From Verrucomicrobiota bacterium JB024 (GTDB taxonomy: Bacteria > Verrucomicrobiota > Verrucomicrobiia > Opitutales > Cerasicoccaceae), in the NCBI GenBank assembly GCA_030673825.1, contig JAUTCS010000124.1:45469-109468 (forward strand): a DNA stretch of 64,000 nucleotides, in the 5' to 3' direction. The notes beneath the pieces were generated by a model that saw nothing but the letters and a program-made list of their open reading frames with translations, searched no databases and had not been told where the DNA came from. Made by a program: the position numbers and the translations under genes. This document shows, piece by piece, positions 1 to 8,325 of this stretch. Every line of letters begins with the position of its first letter. Within the stretch, counting starts at the first letter, position 1.

Positions 1-612
1 GCCGCCGTCGCCCTCCATGCCGTGCGCAAGCTGCGCGTGATCGCTGGCAGCGACGCGGCCGTGCTCGGCGCAGGCCCCATCGGCAACATGGCAGCCCAGT
101 GGCTGCGCATCCACGGGTGCGGGCGGGTGTTCGTCGTCGATGTCGAGCCGCGCAAGCTGGCGCTGGCGGAGGAAATGGGGTTCGTGCCGGTCAATGCCAC
201 CCAGGGAGATCCGGTTGCGGCCATTCTCGATGCCACCGATGGCGCGGGCGTCCAGTGCAGCATCGAGGCCTGCGGCCTTCCGGTCACGTTCCTCCAGGCA
301 GTTCGGCTCGCGGGTATGTTCGGCGAGGTGGTCTTCATGGGTAATATCGCAGGCGAGTTCAAGATCGGCGAAAAGGACTTCTCCAACATCCTGCGCAAAG
401 AGCTGACCATTCACGGCACCTGGAACAGCAAGATCACCCCCACCGGCGCCGACGACTGGTCCACCGTGCTCAAATACCTCGACCGCGAGTTGATCGTAGC
501 CCCGCTGATCACGGACAAACTCCCGCTCTCGGCAGGCCCGGCTATCTTCGATGACCTCGTGAACCGCCGCCACACTCACAACAAGGTGATCTTCGATGTC
601 TTGAACAGTTAA
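1..612 (+). CDS. Zinc-type medium-chain alcohol/polyol dehydrogenase, C-terminal part (5-prime truncated by window edge)
   Basis: The reading frame is open from base 1, so the GTG at 22 is not a real start and the N-terminal catalytic zinc domain lies outside the window. The visible part is the Rossmann half of a medium-chain dehydrogenase: a nucleotide-binding turn VLGAGPIGNM, then an acidic residue ending strand 2 (VVDVE), then the usual C-terminal substrate lobe. Relatives oxidise polyols, threonine or galactitol phosphate with NAD. The substrate cannot be told from this half. A ribokinase-family gene follows 40 bases downstream on the same strand, which suggests a small sugar/polyol operon. 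The family call is firm, the substrate open. Confidence 0.85.
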   Translation, partial: AAVALHAVRKLRVIAGSDAAVLGAGPIGNMAAQWLRIHGCGRVFVVDVEPRKLALAEEMGFVPVNATQGDPVAAILDATDGAGVQCSIEACGLPVTFLQAVRLAGMFGEVVFMGNIAGEFKIGEKDFSNILRKELTIHGTWNSKITPTGADDWSTVLKYLDRELIVAPLITDKLPLSAGPAIFDDLVNRRHTHNKVIFDVLNS

Positions 613-652
613 GCCCACCGAACGGACGCGAGAGATCAGCGCCTTCAGCCTG

Positions 653-1564
653 ATGCGGAACATCATTACCATCCTCGGCAGCTCGAACCTGGATTACGGT
701 ATCAAACTGCCGCGATTACCGGGCCAAGGGGAAAGTGTGACGGGTGGCCATTTTTTTCACTCTTTTGGCGGCAAAGGTGCCAACCAAGCCGTGGCGGTGT
801 CCCGGGCCGGGCACAAGGCCCGCTTCATGACCGCCCTCGGCCCGGAAGCGATCAATGATGCCATGCTGGATTCCTTCCAGAGTAACGGACTGGAGCTCAG
901 CCACATTTACCGAGACAGAACAATCCATACCGGCACAGCTGTCATCATGGTAGGGGAAGAGGGCAAAAACTATCTGGGGGTCGATGCTGGCGCAAATCAC
1001 TGTCTGTCTCCAAACTGGGTGCGTGAGCATGAGATTGCATTTATTGACTGTGCCCGACTAGTCCTGCAATTGGAGATTCCAATCGAGGTGAATGCCGCCG
1101 CGATCCAAATCGCACGCTCCCACGGGGTACCGATCCAGCTCAACTTCGCTCCTTACGATCCACAAGCGACCAGACTACTCAAAGACATTGATTGCCTCAT
1201 CGTCAATGAAGTCGAAGCCCGGCAACTAACGGGACAGGCGGTCCTCGGCCCGGAATCGGCCCTCGCGGCAATCCGGCACCTACGCATGCTCGGCCCCCAC
1301 ACAGTCATCATAACCCTGGGACATCAAGGGGTAACAGCGGGTGAGGGAGACCATTTCCTCTACGAGCCTGCGTTGCCGGTGAACGTTGTGGACACAACGG
1401 CAGCAGGAGATACCTTTTGCGGATATCTGGCAGCCACCATAGCCAACGGCACCCCTTTGGCTGAGGCCGTCCGCTGGGCGAACCGTGCAGCTGCCTTGGC
1501 GGTAACAAAGCCCGGAGCGCAAGACTCCATCCCCGCTCGCGACTCGGTCAACTTCCTCTTCTGA
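653..1564 (+). CDS. PfkB/ribokinase-family sugar kinase
   Basis: This 303-residue cytoplasmic kinase phosphorylates a sugar with ATP. It shows the PfkB family pattern: an N-terminal GSSNLD strand, the glycine-rich substrate motif GGKGANQAVAVSRAG near residue 39, and the C-terminal signature DTTAAGDTFCGY carrying the catalytic aspartate. These are the ribokinase variants of the motifs. Length matches ribokinase (about 305). It follows the truncated dehydrogenase by 40 bases and is probably cotranscribed with it. Substrate could be ribose, deoxyribose or a related pentose or nucleoside, and the sequence does not decide. The gene after it is convergent. Confidence 0.88.
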   Translation: MRNIITILGSSNLDYGIKLPRLPGQGESVTGGHFFHSFGGKGANQAVAVSRAGHKARFMTALGPEAINDAMLDSFQSNGLELSHIYRDRTIHTGTAVIMVGEEGKNYLGVDAGANHCLSPNWVREHEIAFIDCARLVLQLEIPIEVNAAAIQIARSHGVPIQLNFAPYDPQATRLLKDIDCLIVNEVEARQLTGQAVLGPESALAAIRHLRMLGPHTVIITLGHQGVTAGEGDHFLYEPALPVNVVDTTAAGDTFCGYLAATIANGTPLAEAVRWANRAAALAVTKPGAQDSIPARDSVNFLF

Positions 1565-1591
1565 TTCGGGGCACCCCGCCCCAGGAGAAAA

Positions 1592-1618
1592 GGCTACAGC
1601 GTACAGCCCTGTTTTCTT
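1592..1618 (+). terminator. Weak candidate terminator between convergent genes
   Basis: GGCT (1592-1595) pairs with AGCC (1605-1608) and is followed by CTGTTTTCTT. It sits between the ribokinase stop and the convergent pseudopilin stop. The stem is short, so this is only a plausible call. Confidence 0.3.
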
Positions 1619-1627
1619 ACCAGTCAC

Positions 1628-2293
1628 TCATTGGTCGTACTTCGGGTCGCCCAGCGGCTCGTCCTCATCACTCGTCTTGTAGGCCGGTGAGTCACGGGTG
1701 ATTTGGGCACGGGTCAGTTCACTGACGTTGCTCGTATTGACATGACCATCGACAAACAGGGCATTTACTCGCCCCCGGTGAGGCTTGGGCGTTATTTCCG
1801 CCAAGGCCAACTTTGCGCTGCCATAGGTCAGCCACCGGTTATCCGACTTCATACTTGAGAGTTCGATGGCATAGATGTGATCGGAGGGGGCTGTCAGCGT
1901 GCCGTACTTCAGGCCACTCTCAGGCGACAGGTACGAGTTGAAAGCGTACTTCCATTTATCAACGGGACATCCATAGACCGCTTTCAACTCGGACGGCCTC
2001 GTCAGGTCACTGTCGAGGTAGGGAGCCAGAATGGCATGGGTATTCGCCGGGAAGTTCGCCTTGGGGAAGTCTCCGTTATGATCGTTGACATATAAGAGGA
2101 CGGCCCCTCCCCACTGGCGCATATGCGCGGCACACCTGGTCGTCTCCGCCGACTCCCTGAACTTCGCTATCGCCGGGAGCAGAATGAGCGCGAGAATCCC
2201 TATAATGACAAGCACGACCAGCAGCTCAACCAGCGTAAATGCCCACCGATGAAGGCATCTGTCGGCACGAGACTCGGAGAAGGGGTATTTCAT
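1628..2293 (-). CDS. Prepilin-like (type II pseudopilin) protein with H-X9-D-G tail
   Basis: This 221-residue protein has a short basic leader, the methylation motif FTLVELLVV starting at residue 19, and one hydrophobic helix (VVLVIIGILALILLPA). A globular domain follows that ends with PHRGRVNALFVDGHVN, the H-X9-D-G signature typical of the large pseudopilin families of Planctomycetes and Verrucomicrobia. Such proteins are exported, and many are encoded singly beside secreted carbohydrate-active proteins, as here. The residue before the cleavage site is Ala18 rather than the usual Gly, which may reduce processing by prepilin peptidase. It precedes no pilus genes, so a structural role in a pilus is not supported. 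Confidence 0.88.
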   Translation of the reverse strand: MKYPFSESRADRCLHRWAFTLVELLVVLVIIGILALILLPAIAKFRESAETTRCAAHMRQWGGAVLLYVNDHNGDFPKANFPANTHAILAPYLDSDLTRPSELKAVYGCPVDKWKYAFNSYLSPESGLKYGTLTAPSDHIYAIELSSMKSDNRWLTYGSAKLALAEITPKPHRGRVNALFVDGHVNTSNVSELTRAQITRDSPAYKTSDEDEPLGDPKYDQ

Positions 2294-2320
2294 AATGACT
2301 CCTGGACGGGCTAAAAGGTG

Positions 2321-2935
2321 TTATTCGATCTTCAGGTTATCGTAGATTCCATTCCAAGGATTGCCCCCCCAGCCATAGACTCCCCAGTGGAACTTGTCGT
2401 CCCCATCGGCAAGCCGGGTGCCTGTCACCGTGGCGACAGCGACGACCACCCCGTTCACCTCCAGCGAAATCTGGCTCTTCGGTTTCAGCAGGTCGTAGCG
2501 GAGGGTAACCCGGTTCCATTCGCCGATCTTGATGGTCCCGCCGGGCGCCACCAGTTTGGCTTTTTCTCCGTTATTCAGTGCGAGAACGGCATTGAGCTGG
2601 ACGCCCTTTCCATGCCCGGTGATCCGGATGTTTCCACTGTCAAACGCAGCATAGATCATCGTACCCGGCTCTCTCGGCAGGAAATCGAATTCAACACAAC
2701 CGGCAACCGGAGCAATGATAAAGGCCCCGCTCTCATCCTTACTGGCATAGCTGAGGCGGCCCGCCTTCTCCAAAAGCACCCCTGGGCCCGTCACACCGGT
2801 ATCGACTTTTTTGGCCTGCCAGGTGTTGACCGGGTCCTGCCCGGTATCCGAGGTAAAACCGTTATCGAAGCTGACAGTCCATCCATACCCGGCAAGGCTG
2901 GAAAGACACAGGAGCAGAATGGTCGTTTTATACAT
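2321..2935 (-). CDS. Secreted LamG/concanavalin-like beta-sandwich protein
   Basis: This 204-residue protein begins with a clear signal peptide (hydrophobic residues about 4-18). The rest alternates beta-strand-like segments ending in a WGVYGWGGNPWNGIYDNLKIE-type tail. That ending (Y-D-N-L-K-I) and the middle segment GEWNRVTLRYDL are typical of concanavalin-like laminin-G or DUF1080-type sandwiches that bind or hydrolyse sugars. No catalytic residues can be assigned. It lies 11 bases downstream of the large secreted protein on the same strand and is probably coexpressed with it. Confidence 0.65.
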   Translation of the reverse strand: MYKTTILLLCLSSLAGYGWTVSFDNGFTSDTGQDPVNTWQAKKVDTGVTGPGVLLEKAGRLSYASKDESGAFIIAPVAGCVEFDFLPREPGTMIYAAFDSGNIRITGHGKGVQLNAVLALNNGEKAKLVAPGGTIKIGEWNRVTLRYDLLKPKSQISLEVNGVVVAVATVTGTRLADGDDKFHWGVYGWGGNPWNGIYDNLKIE

Positions 2936-2946
2936 GGGGTTCAGAT

Positions 2947-5900
2947 CTAGAGTTTAGGGGTTGGTGAAGTTGAGAGAGGCTCGAGCATGAGCCCCAAATG
3001 CCCTCCATGGGGTAGGTCCACACGGTACACCGTTGACATGTCGCCAGCGACGGAGATTTGCCGGAGCGCGGACGCCGGCAAGGCTTCCCCATCCAGTCGT
3101 ACCTCCTGCACTCCCCCACGTGTGGCGAAATCCACAGTGAGGGGCTGCGCGGACTCCAGCTCAACGCTCAATATCCCATCGGCCGCCGAGTAGTCGCTGC
3201 GCACCAGGCGGGCGGGCTCCCAATTGACGAGATACACGCCGGTCTCATGTCCGCTGTAGGCACCCAGCATCCCGCTGTTCAGATAGGACGGCAGCTCACG
3301 CCTGCTGTTTTTAAGCCAGACCCGCATATCCTCCTCCAAGTCCTCCGCCGGCCAGTCCTTCAAGCGGCTGCGCATCGTGATATGGGCACCGGGACGACTT
3401 TTATTAAAAGGCATTTCCCGCCAGTCGGAGAAGTATTCATCCATGATCTCCGACTGATAAGTGTAGAAGAATTCAGGGGAGAGCATTTCCAGATAGAAAT
3501 CGTACATCTCCGGCATTTCGCCCACCCATGCCAGTAGCATGGCGGCATGATCCAGACCATTCGGTCGGCCAAGGCCCGCCTTCTCAATCGCAGGACCATC
3601 CTCGGCAAATCCGACACCATACAGCTCCGGATCGCGGTTGTCCGGATCGAGATACTCGGGCATGGCCATGCGCAGGGCCGTGGCGGCTCCGATCTTGGCG
3701 CGCAGATAAGCCAGACGCTCGTAATCTTCCTGCTCGCCCAGCACCTCCGCCATGCGCTCCATCGCTACGACGCCGGCATAGGCAATGGTGTCCATATCGA
3801 TCGCCCCGTATTTGATCGCTTCGCGCGAGGTTGTCTCCGGCACCGCCCAGTCGTTGAGCACTTCAAAGATACGCAGCGAGTCCATCACCCGGGGCCACAG
3901 CCGGCGGACCGTCTCCCAGTCGCCCGAATACTTCGCATACAGATACAGCGAGTACGCCGACTGTCCCACACACGAGTTCGGGTCACCGTACATCACAGGG
4001 CGCGCCTTGGGGTCCACCCACCCGCTCACGTAATAGGGAGCCTTGCTGAAGCGTTCCTCACGGTAAACCCAGGATGCATTGGAATAGAACCGGTCTACCA
4101 CCGAGCGGGCCGTGTCCAGCAGTTGCTCGCGGGCCGGCTCGCTCAGGTAGCTTCCCCCCAGCAAGCCCTGAGTCCAGCGCTTGACAATGGACAAGCGCCA
4201 CGGCTCGAAGTCCTTTGGCTGTATGGCGACCGCTGCGCCGATCTCCGTCTCAACCGCCGCGTACTCCTCTTCAAACTCCGGGCGTCGCGGGAAGGCCGCG
4301 TGCCAGGCATTGAAGCGCGGCAAGGAATAGTGCAGGCGGTCACCTCGTTCCCAGCGCCACGGCCCAAAGGGTGTGGCGATGTCCGAGGAGACGGCGAGCG
4401 CATCGCCCGCGGGAATGCCTTCCCAACCCAGCAGGTCCTTCGCCAGGCTGAAGATAGGCGGGATCGGAGCGTAGTCGGGCGCTTGCCATTGAGGATCGCC
4501 CCACCGCTCGTAGCGGAACACGTCCAACACTTTCACCTCCTCGGCCTCCACGCGGTAATACTCGCGGCATTCGATCGGGTACGTTCGCAACATCCGTGCT
4601 AATAAGCGGGCGCGATCAGCGACGTTACCCGTCTCCCAATGATCATTGAGCAGGCCGTAAAAGGCGGTGCTGACTCCCCACCGGCCTTGCGGCAGCTCCA
4701 GCCCGGCAGCCGTCCACTTGATCGCCCCGGCAGCGTCGCCAGTCATCAGCACGGCAACCGCCTTATCCCCCCAAAAGGTGGGCTCGCCGTCCTCGATTCC
4801 CCAGATGGCGACAATCCAGGGCTCACGCAGATGGCGAATCGTCTGAGGCTTGGTGAGGAGGCCCTCGCTCGTCAGAACAGCAGACGGTCCCACCCTGCGC
4901 ACGCCCCCCTTCCCATTGTCAGCCAGCTTCTGGAAGCGCCCTTCTTCCTCATCGGGGGCGCCGCTGCGCACCGGGAGATTTCCGGCCCCACGCGAGCTCA
5001 AGTGCAGGTTAACGGGGGAATCGACGAGGAAGCCGGGCGCGAGGATCCCATAGTAATACCTCGCCACTTGGCCCGTTTCCAAGGTGCGATCCATCACCAT
5101 CGTCGTCCAATTTATATGAATCCGCTCATTCTCATGATCCGACTGCCGGAGCTTCACCTTCCAGGCGGCATCGGCACGCCCGGTGTCGTCGAGTTGCTGG
5201 CCGTCGGTCCAGAGGTCGAAATCCTGCCTCCGGTGCAGGTTCTCGGCATTGGCCGTGTAGGCGCGGAACCACGAGCTGCCCGCCAGTTCAGTCAGCAATC
5301 CATTATAGGTCGAGTTTCCAAAACGGCCAGCCGTCTGGTAGCTCATCCCTTCCGTCCATGTTTCACCATCCACCTCTATCACCGGAAAATTCAGCTCGGG
5401 CAAAGGCGACCACACATTCTCATCCACCCACGGCTCCACCGGATTCACATCATCCAGCCGCACCGGGATGCTCGGATCGTCGCTGCCGACGTAGAGCTGC
5501 TCCAGGTGCTGCGCATGAGGCTCGAAGCCGTAATTGGCGACCGGGACCAGCGAGGCCAGTGAAACCTCATAGTCATGAGTGCCCGCTTGGACATTCAGCG
5601 GCGGGAAGTCGAACGTCATCCGCCCCTTGCCGATGGTAACCCACGCGCTGACTTTCGTCGGCGTTTTAGCCGTGATGGTCAGACGCAGATTTTTCTGATG
5701 GGGCTGCAAGGGCTTTTCAATGAATGACCAGTTGTCAGGACCGTAAACGGCCTCTCCAATCCCTGCAAATCCTCCCCAAGGCATCGCCCCCTGTCCTGCA
5801 TAGGTTTCGAGGACGTGGATCTTCAACGTTTCAACTTCCAGATCAACCGGCACCGCCTGGATGACTCCGTGCTCGTTTTTCAACTCGACGACAAAGCGTT

Positions 5901-6255
5901 CCTCTCCGTTCACCGAGATGAGTAGCTTCTTCGGCAGCGACCAGTTCCCATAGCCGCCCTGAAGAAAAGCCAGCTGCGAAATGTGCCTCGGCTTTTTAAA
6001 GCGGATGCTCGTATCGCTGCCCTTGAGCGGCCGGAGAAAGGTGGTGGTTTTGGTCTTTCCGTCCAGAAGCCCTTTCGTGGAGCGTTCCTGGTCGCCAGAA
6101 GATGTCTTGATCTCTTCGATTTCATCCGGCGCCCATCCCACCCATCGAAGCGGAGGTTTGGACTCCGCCTCGATGACCGGCAGGTTTGTCATGTCCGCCC
6201 GCACACTGAGCAGACAAAGGAAGGAGGCCGAAAGCCAGGACAGCTTCTTCATCAT
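2947..6255 (-). CDS. Large secreted protein with (alpha/alpha) glycosidase-like core, function unknown
   Basis: I place the start at the ATG-ATG pair (6255/6252) because MMKKLSWLSASFLCLLS is a textbook signal peptide. An in-frame upstream ATG at 6282 would bury it. The 1102-residue product has an N-terminal discoidin-like stretch (about residues 40-165, with a SIRFKKPRHISQLAFLQGG strand set). Long beta-rich regions follow. The C-terminal half is alpha-helical with repeated Trp/Tyr-rich helix ends (for example YLYAKYSGDWETVRRLWPRV), like six-hairpin glycosidases. No family-specific catalytic motif was recognised. With its neighbours it suggests extracellular glycan attack, which is inference. 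It could also be a non-catalytic binding protein. Confidence 0.6.
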   Translation of the reverse strand: MMKKLSWLSASFLCLLSVRADMTNLPVIEAESKPPLRWVGWAPDEIEEIKTSSGDQERSTKGLLDGKTKTTTFLRPLKGSDTSIRFKKPRHISQLAFLQGGYGNWSLPKKLLISVNGEERFVVELKNEHGVIQAVPVDLEVETLKIHVLETYAGQGAMPWGGFAGIGEAVYGPDNWSFIEKPLQPHQKNLRLTITAKTPTKVSAWVTIGKGRMTFDFPPLNVQAGTHDYEVSLASLVPVANYGFEPHAQHLEQLYVGSDDPSIPVRLDDVNPVEPWVDENVWSPLPELNFPVIEVDGETWTEGMSYQTAGRFGNSTYNGLLTELAGSSWFRAYTANAENLHRRQDFDLWTDGQQLDDTGRADAAWKVKLRQSDHENERIHINWTTMVMDRTLETGQVARYYYGILAPGFLVDSPVNLHLSSRGAGNLPVRSGAPDEEEGRFQKLADNGKGGVRRVGPSAVLTSEGLLTKPQTIRHLREPWIVAIWGIEDGEPTFWGDKAVAVLMTGDAAGAIKWTAAGLELPQGRWGVSTAFYGLLNDHWETGNVADRARLLARMLRTYPIECREYYRVEAEEVKVLDVFRYERWGDPQWQAPDYAPIPPIFSLAKDLLGWEGIPAGDALAVSSDIATPFGPWRWERGDRLHYSLPRFNAWHAAFPRRPEFEEEYAAVETEIGAAVAIQPKDFEPWRLSIVKRWTQGLLGGSYLSEPAREQLLDTARSVVDRFYSNASWVYREERFSKAPYYVSGWVDPKARPVMYGDPNSCVGQSAYSLYLYAKYSGDWETVRRLWPRVMDSLRIFEVLNDWAVPETTSREAIKYGAIDMDTIAYAGVVAMERMAEVLGEQEDYERLAYLRAKIGAATALRMAMPEYLDPDNRDPELYGVGFAEDGPAIEKAGLGRPNGLDHAAMLLAWVGEMPEMYDFYLEMLSPEFFYTYQSEIMDEYFSDWREMPFNKSRPGAHITMRSRLKDWPAEDLEEDMRVWLKNSRRELPSYLNSGMLGAYSGHETGVYLVNWEPARLVRSDYSAADGILSVELESAQPLTVDFATRGGVQEVRLDGEALPASALRQISVAGDMSTVYRVDLPHGGHLGLMLEPLSTSPTPKL

Positions 6256-6300
6256 AACAACTGGTCGATATGGGCTGGTCATTATTCTAAATCTTACAGC

Positions 6301-7107
6301 TTAGTCACGCAAGACACGGCCACGCCGCAAAGCAACAACCGCAGGGATCAGGATCAGCCCCCAGGCCAGCGACGAGACTTCGGGGATCGCTGTGACTCTC
6401 ACATTTTGCAGGTAGCCGTTCAACAGGTTCTTCGCCGTGGCCGACACACCGGCAGAGGAGGCATTCGAGCCGAGATAGAGCTGCGTGTCCAGGAATGTGC
6501 CGCTCCCTGTGCCCGAGTAAGTTGACGATATTGCCGTCTGCTCGACACCATCGACCCAGAGCGTGATATGTCCCTCCGCCGTGCTGTCCGCGTTGTTAAT
6601 GACAACTTTGTACTCATGCCACACGTCAAGAGTGGACACACTGAAGTAAGCCTGTCCCCAGCCACCTTCCACACGATGTGAAATTCGGATCTCCCCCGAA
6701 TCACGCCGTAGATAAATAGCGAAGCCCCCAATCGCGTTGTGATCATAGTTGGATTGGAGAATGCGCTGGCTGTCGGTGCTTGAGGCGGAGCCGGTGGCCT
6801 GCATCGACCATTCGAACTGAAGCGCTTCATAAGATGAAACCACCATGTCGTTCGCCCGGAGCCATCCCTGCGAGCCGTTAAAATAAGCGCTCGTTGTGGT
6901 GCCGCCAGCCGGATTGTAGTTTTCGGTCGATACGGTGACACCGGTCCCTCCTGTCAGCGTGTTTCCATTGCCAGAGGAATCCGTCGTTAAACTTGCCTGG
7001 TCGAGAAATTCCCATTCGGCCAGAACAGCGGCATGCACAGAAGCTGCCGACAGTGACACGAGGAGCGAGGTAAGAGTGGTCCACAGGACCTTCATTTTAA
7101 TATTCAT
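6301..7107 (-). CDS. Secreted LamG-like protein with PEP-CTERM-like sorting tail
   Basis: This 268-residue protein has a signal peptide (about residues 1-26, ending VHAA). Next comes a laminin-G-like beta sandwich opening AEWEFLDQASLTTDSSGNGN, the classic start of LamG domains in this phylum. The end is a sorting-type tail: IPEVSSL, a hydrophobic helix, then RRGR. That tripartite tail resembles PEP-CTERM/exosortase signals, with V in place of the usual P. The protein is probably exported and processed at the C-terminus. It is divergent from the LacI regulator and first in a minus-strand run with the 1102-residue protein, separated by 45 bases. An alternative start is Met5. Confidence 0.7.
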   Translation of the reverse strand: MNIKMKVLWTTLTSLLVSLSAASVHAAVLAEWEFLDQASLTTDSSGNGNTLTGGTGVTVSTENYNPAGGTTTSAYFNGSQGWLRANDMVVSSYEALQFEWSMQATGSASSTDSQRILQSNYDHNAIGGFAIYLRRDSGEIRISHRVEGGWGQAYFSVSTLDVWHEYKVVINNADSTAEGHITLWVDGVEQTAISSTYSGTGSGTFLDTQLYLGSNASSAGVSATAKNLLNGYLQNVRVTAIPEVSSLAWGLILIPAVVALRRGRVLRD

Positions 7108-7132
7108 GTGCGATTAGGTTTAGGGGGTTATT

Positions 7133-7155
7133 AGCTTTCACACAGTAAAGCTGTG
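7133..7155. promoter_or_regulatory. Candidate operator palindromes between divergent genes
   Basis: Two overlapping inverted repeats lie in the divergent spacer: AGCTTT(7133-7138)/AAAGCT(7147-7152) and CACAG(7141-7145)/CTGTG(7151-7155). The position between a secreted-protein gene and a LacI-family regulator fits an operator. It lacks the CG-centred symmetry common for LacI sites, so this is a weak call. Confidence 0.25.
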
Positions 7156-7220
7156 CGGGGATGTCATTAGGATCGCAGTTAGAATGAACTATATTCTTGC
7201 AAAGGTATCAATCTCGGCCA

Positions 7221-8315
7221 ATGACAACAGTTGCCATGCGAGTCAGCCTACGAGCCATAGCCGCCGAGACCGGCTTGAACGTATCCACGGTTTCCCGGGC
7301 GCTGCGCAACAGTTCGCGTGTCAATGCGGAGACCCGTCTCATGGTTCAGGAGGTCGCTGAAAAGCTCGGTTACATCCGGGACCCGCTGCTGGCCGCGGCG
7401 ATGACATTCGCGCGAAAGCCGGATAAGCCCGTGTACCGCGAGACCATCGCTTTTTTAACTTTCTCCGACAAGAATGACTACACGAAAACCCCATGGCTGC
7501 GAGGCGTGCATACCGGCGTCTCCGAGCAGGCCGCCAAGATGGGGTATTCGATCGAACATTGCCGGATCTCGTCCCAGCCTGAGCGTCAGTTCGCGCTCGG
7601 GCGACAACTACTCGCCCGGGGGATACGCGGCTGCATTGTCTATCCGACGACTCCCGACCTTGAGCAGCGTACGGTTTCCATCAACATGAATTGGGACCAG
7701 ATCGCGGGGGTCGAGATCGGCCACGCGCTGGTATCACCGGTTCTGCCATGCGTAATCCGCAACCAGGCGGACGACATGCAGATGATGCTCTCGAACCTGC
7801 ATAAGCGCGGCTACCGCCGGATCGGCCTGGCCGTGAGCCGGGCTGACGAGGAGAAGCGCCGCTGGGCCGTGCACTCGGCGTGCATGCTATTCTCCTGGCA
7901 ACACGCAGAGGTCAGCTATTCCGCTATCTTCGCCGGGGAAGACAACTATACCCGGGATTCATTTCTGCGCTGGTTGAACCGGGAACATCCTGATGTCTTG
8001 ATTATCAACGGCCCCGGCGTGCTCCAATGGCTTTCCCAGGCAGGGATAGCCGTCCCGCACGATATCGGCCTGTGCCGGATCGACTCCGATACGACCGCGA
8101 AGGAGAGCGGTCTTGTTGTGGACTATGTTCGCTTTGGCACGACCGCCGTGAACCAACTAGTCATGACGCTAGAGCGAGCCAGCACCGTGCCAACGGCGAC
8201 GGAAAGCCCGGGCGCACTGACGCTGAGCCTGCCTAGCACATGGCATGAGGGTGAAACACTGCGGGCTCCCGCGCAGATGAAAGTCAGGAGCAAGCGCCAG
8301 TCGCGAAAAGCCTGA
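7221..8315 (+). CDS. LacI-family transcriptional regulator (first of tandem pair)
   Basis: The N-terminal helix-turn-helix VSLRAIAAETGLNVSTVSRALRN and hinge (EKLGYIRDP) are those of LacI/GalR regulators, followed by a periplasmic-binding-protein-like effector domain. An upstream TTG at 7197 is possible. I prefer ATG 7221 (or 7236), because family members begin a few residues before the first helix. The product has about 364 residues, slightly longer than E. coli LacI. It is divergent from the secreted-protein genes and followed after 10 bases by a second LacI-type gene, so the two are probably cotranscribed. The likely effector is a sugar from the surrounding locus, but this is not visible in the sequence. 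Confidence 0.9.
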   Translation: MTTVAMRVSLRAIAAETGLNVSTVSRALRNSSRVNAETRLMVQEVAEKLGYIRDPLLAAAMTFARKPDKPVYRETIAFLTFSDKNDYTKTPWLRGVHTGVSEQAAKMGYSIEHCRISSQPERQFALGRQLLARGIRGCIVYPTTPDLEQRTVSINMNWDQIAGVEIGHALVSPVLPCVIRNQADDMQMMLSNLHKRGYRRIGLAVSRADEEKRRWAVHSACMLFSWQHAEVSYSAIFAGEDNYTRDSFLRWLNREHPDVLIINGPGVLQWLSQAGIAVPHDIGLCRIDSDTTAKESGLVVDYVRFGTTAVNQLVMTLERASTVPTATESPGALTLSLPSTWHEGETLRAPAQMKVRSKRQSRKA

Positions 8316-8325
8316 CGCCAGCCAC

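Noticed and set aside
2318..2950. Plus-strand frame antisense to the secreted LamG-like gene
   Set aside because: No signal or motif, and the minus-strand gene with a signal peptide explains the region.
3547..4602. Long plus-strand reading frame antisense to the large secreted protein
   Set aside because: High G+C gene shadows give long antisense frames, and no domain or start site supports it. Similar shadows at 4639-5562, 8686-9114, 10747-11217 and 57502-58128 were rejected for the same reason.
7133..7155. A confident LacI operator
   Set aside because: The palindromes lack CG-centred symmetry and no second copy was found upstream of other locus genes. Kept only as a weak candidate.
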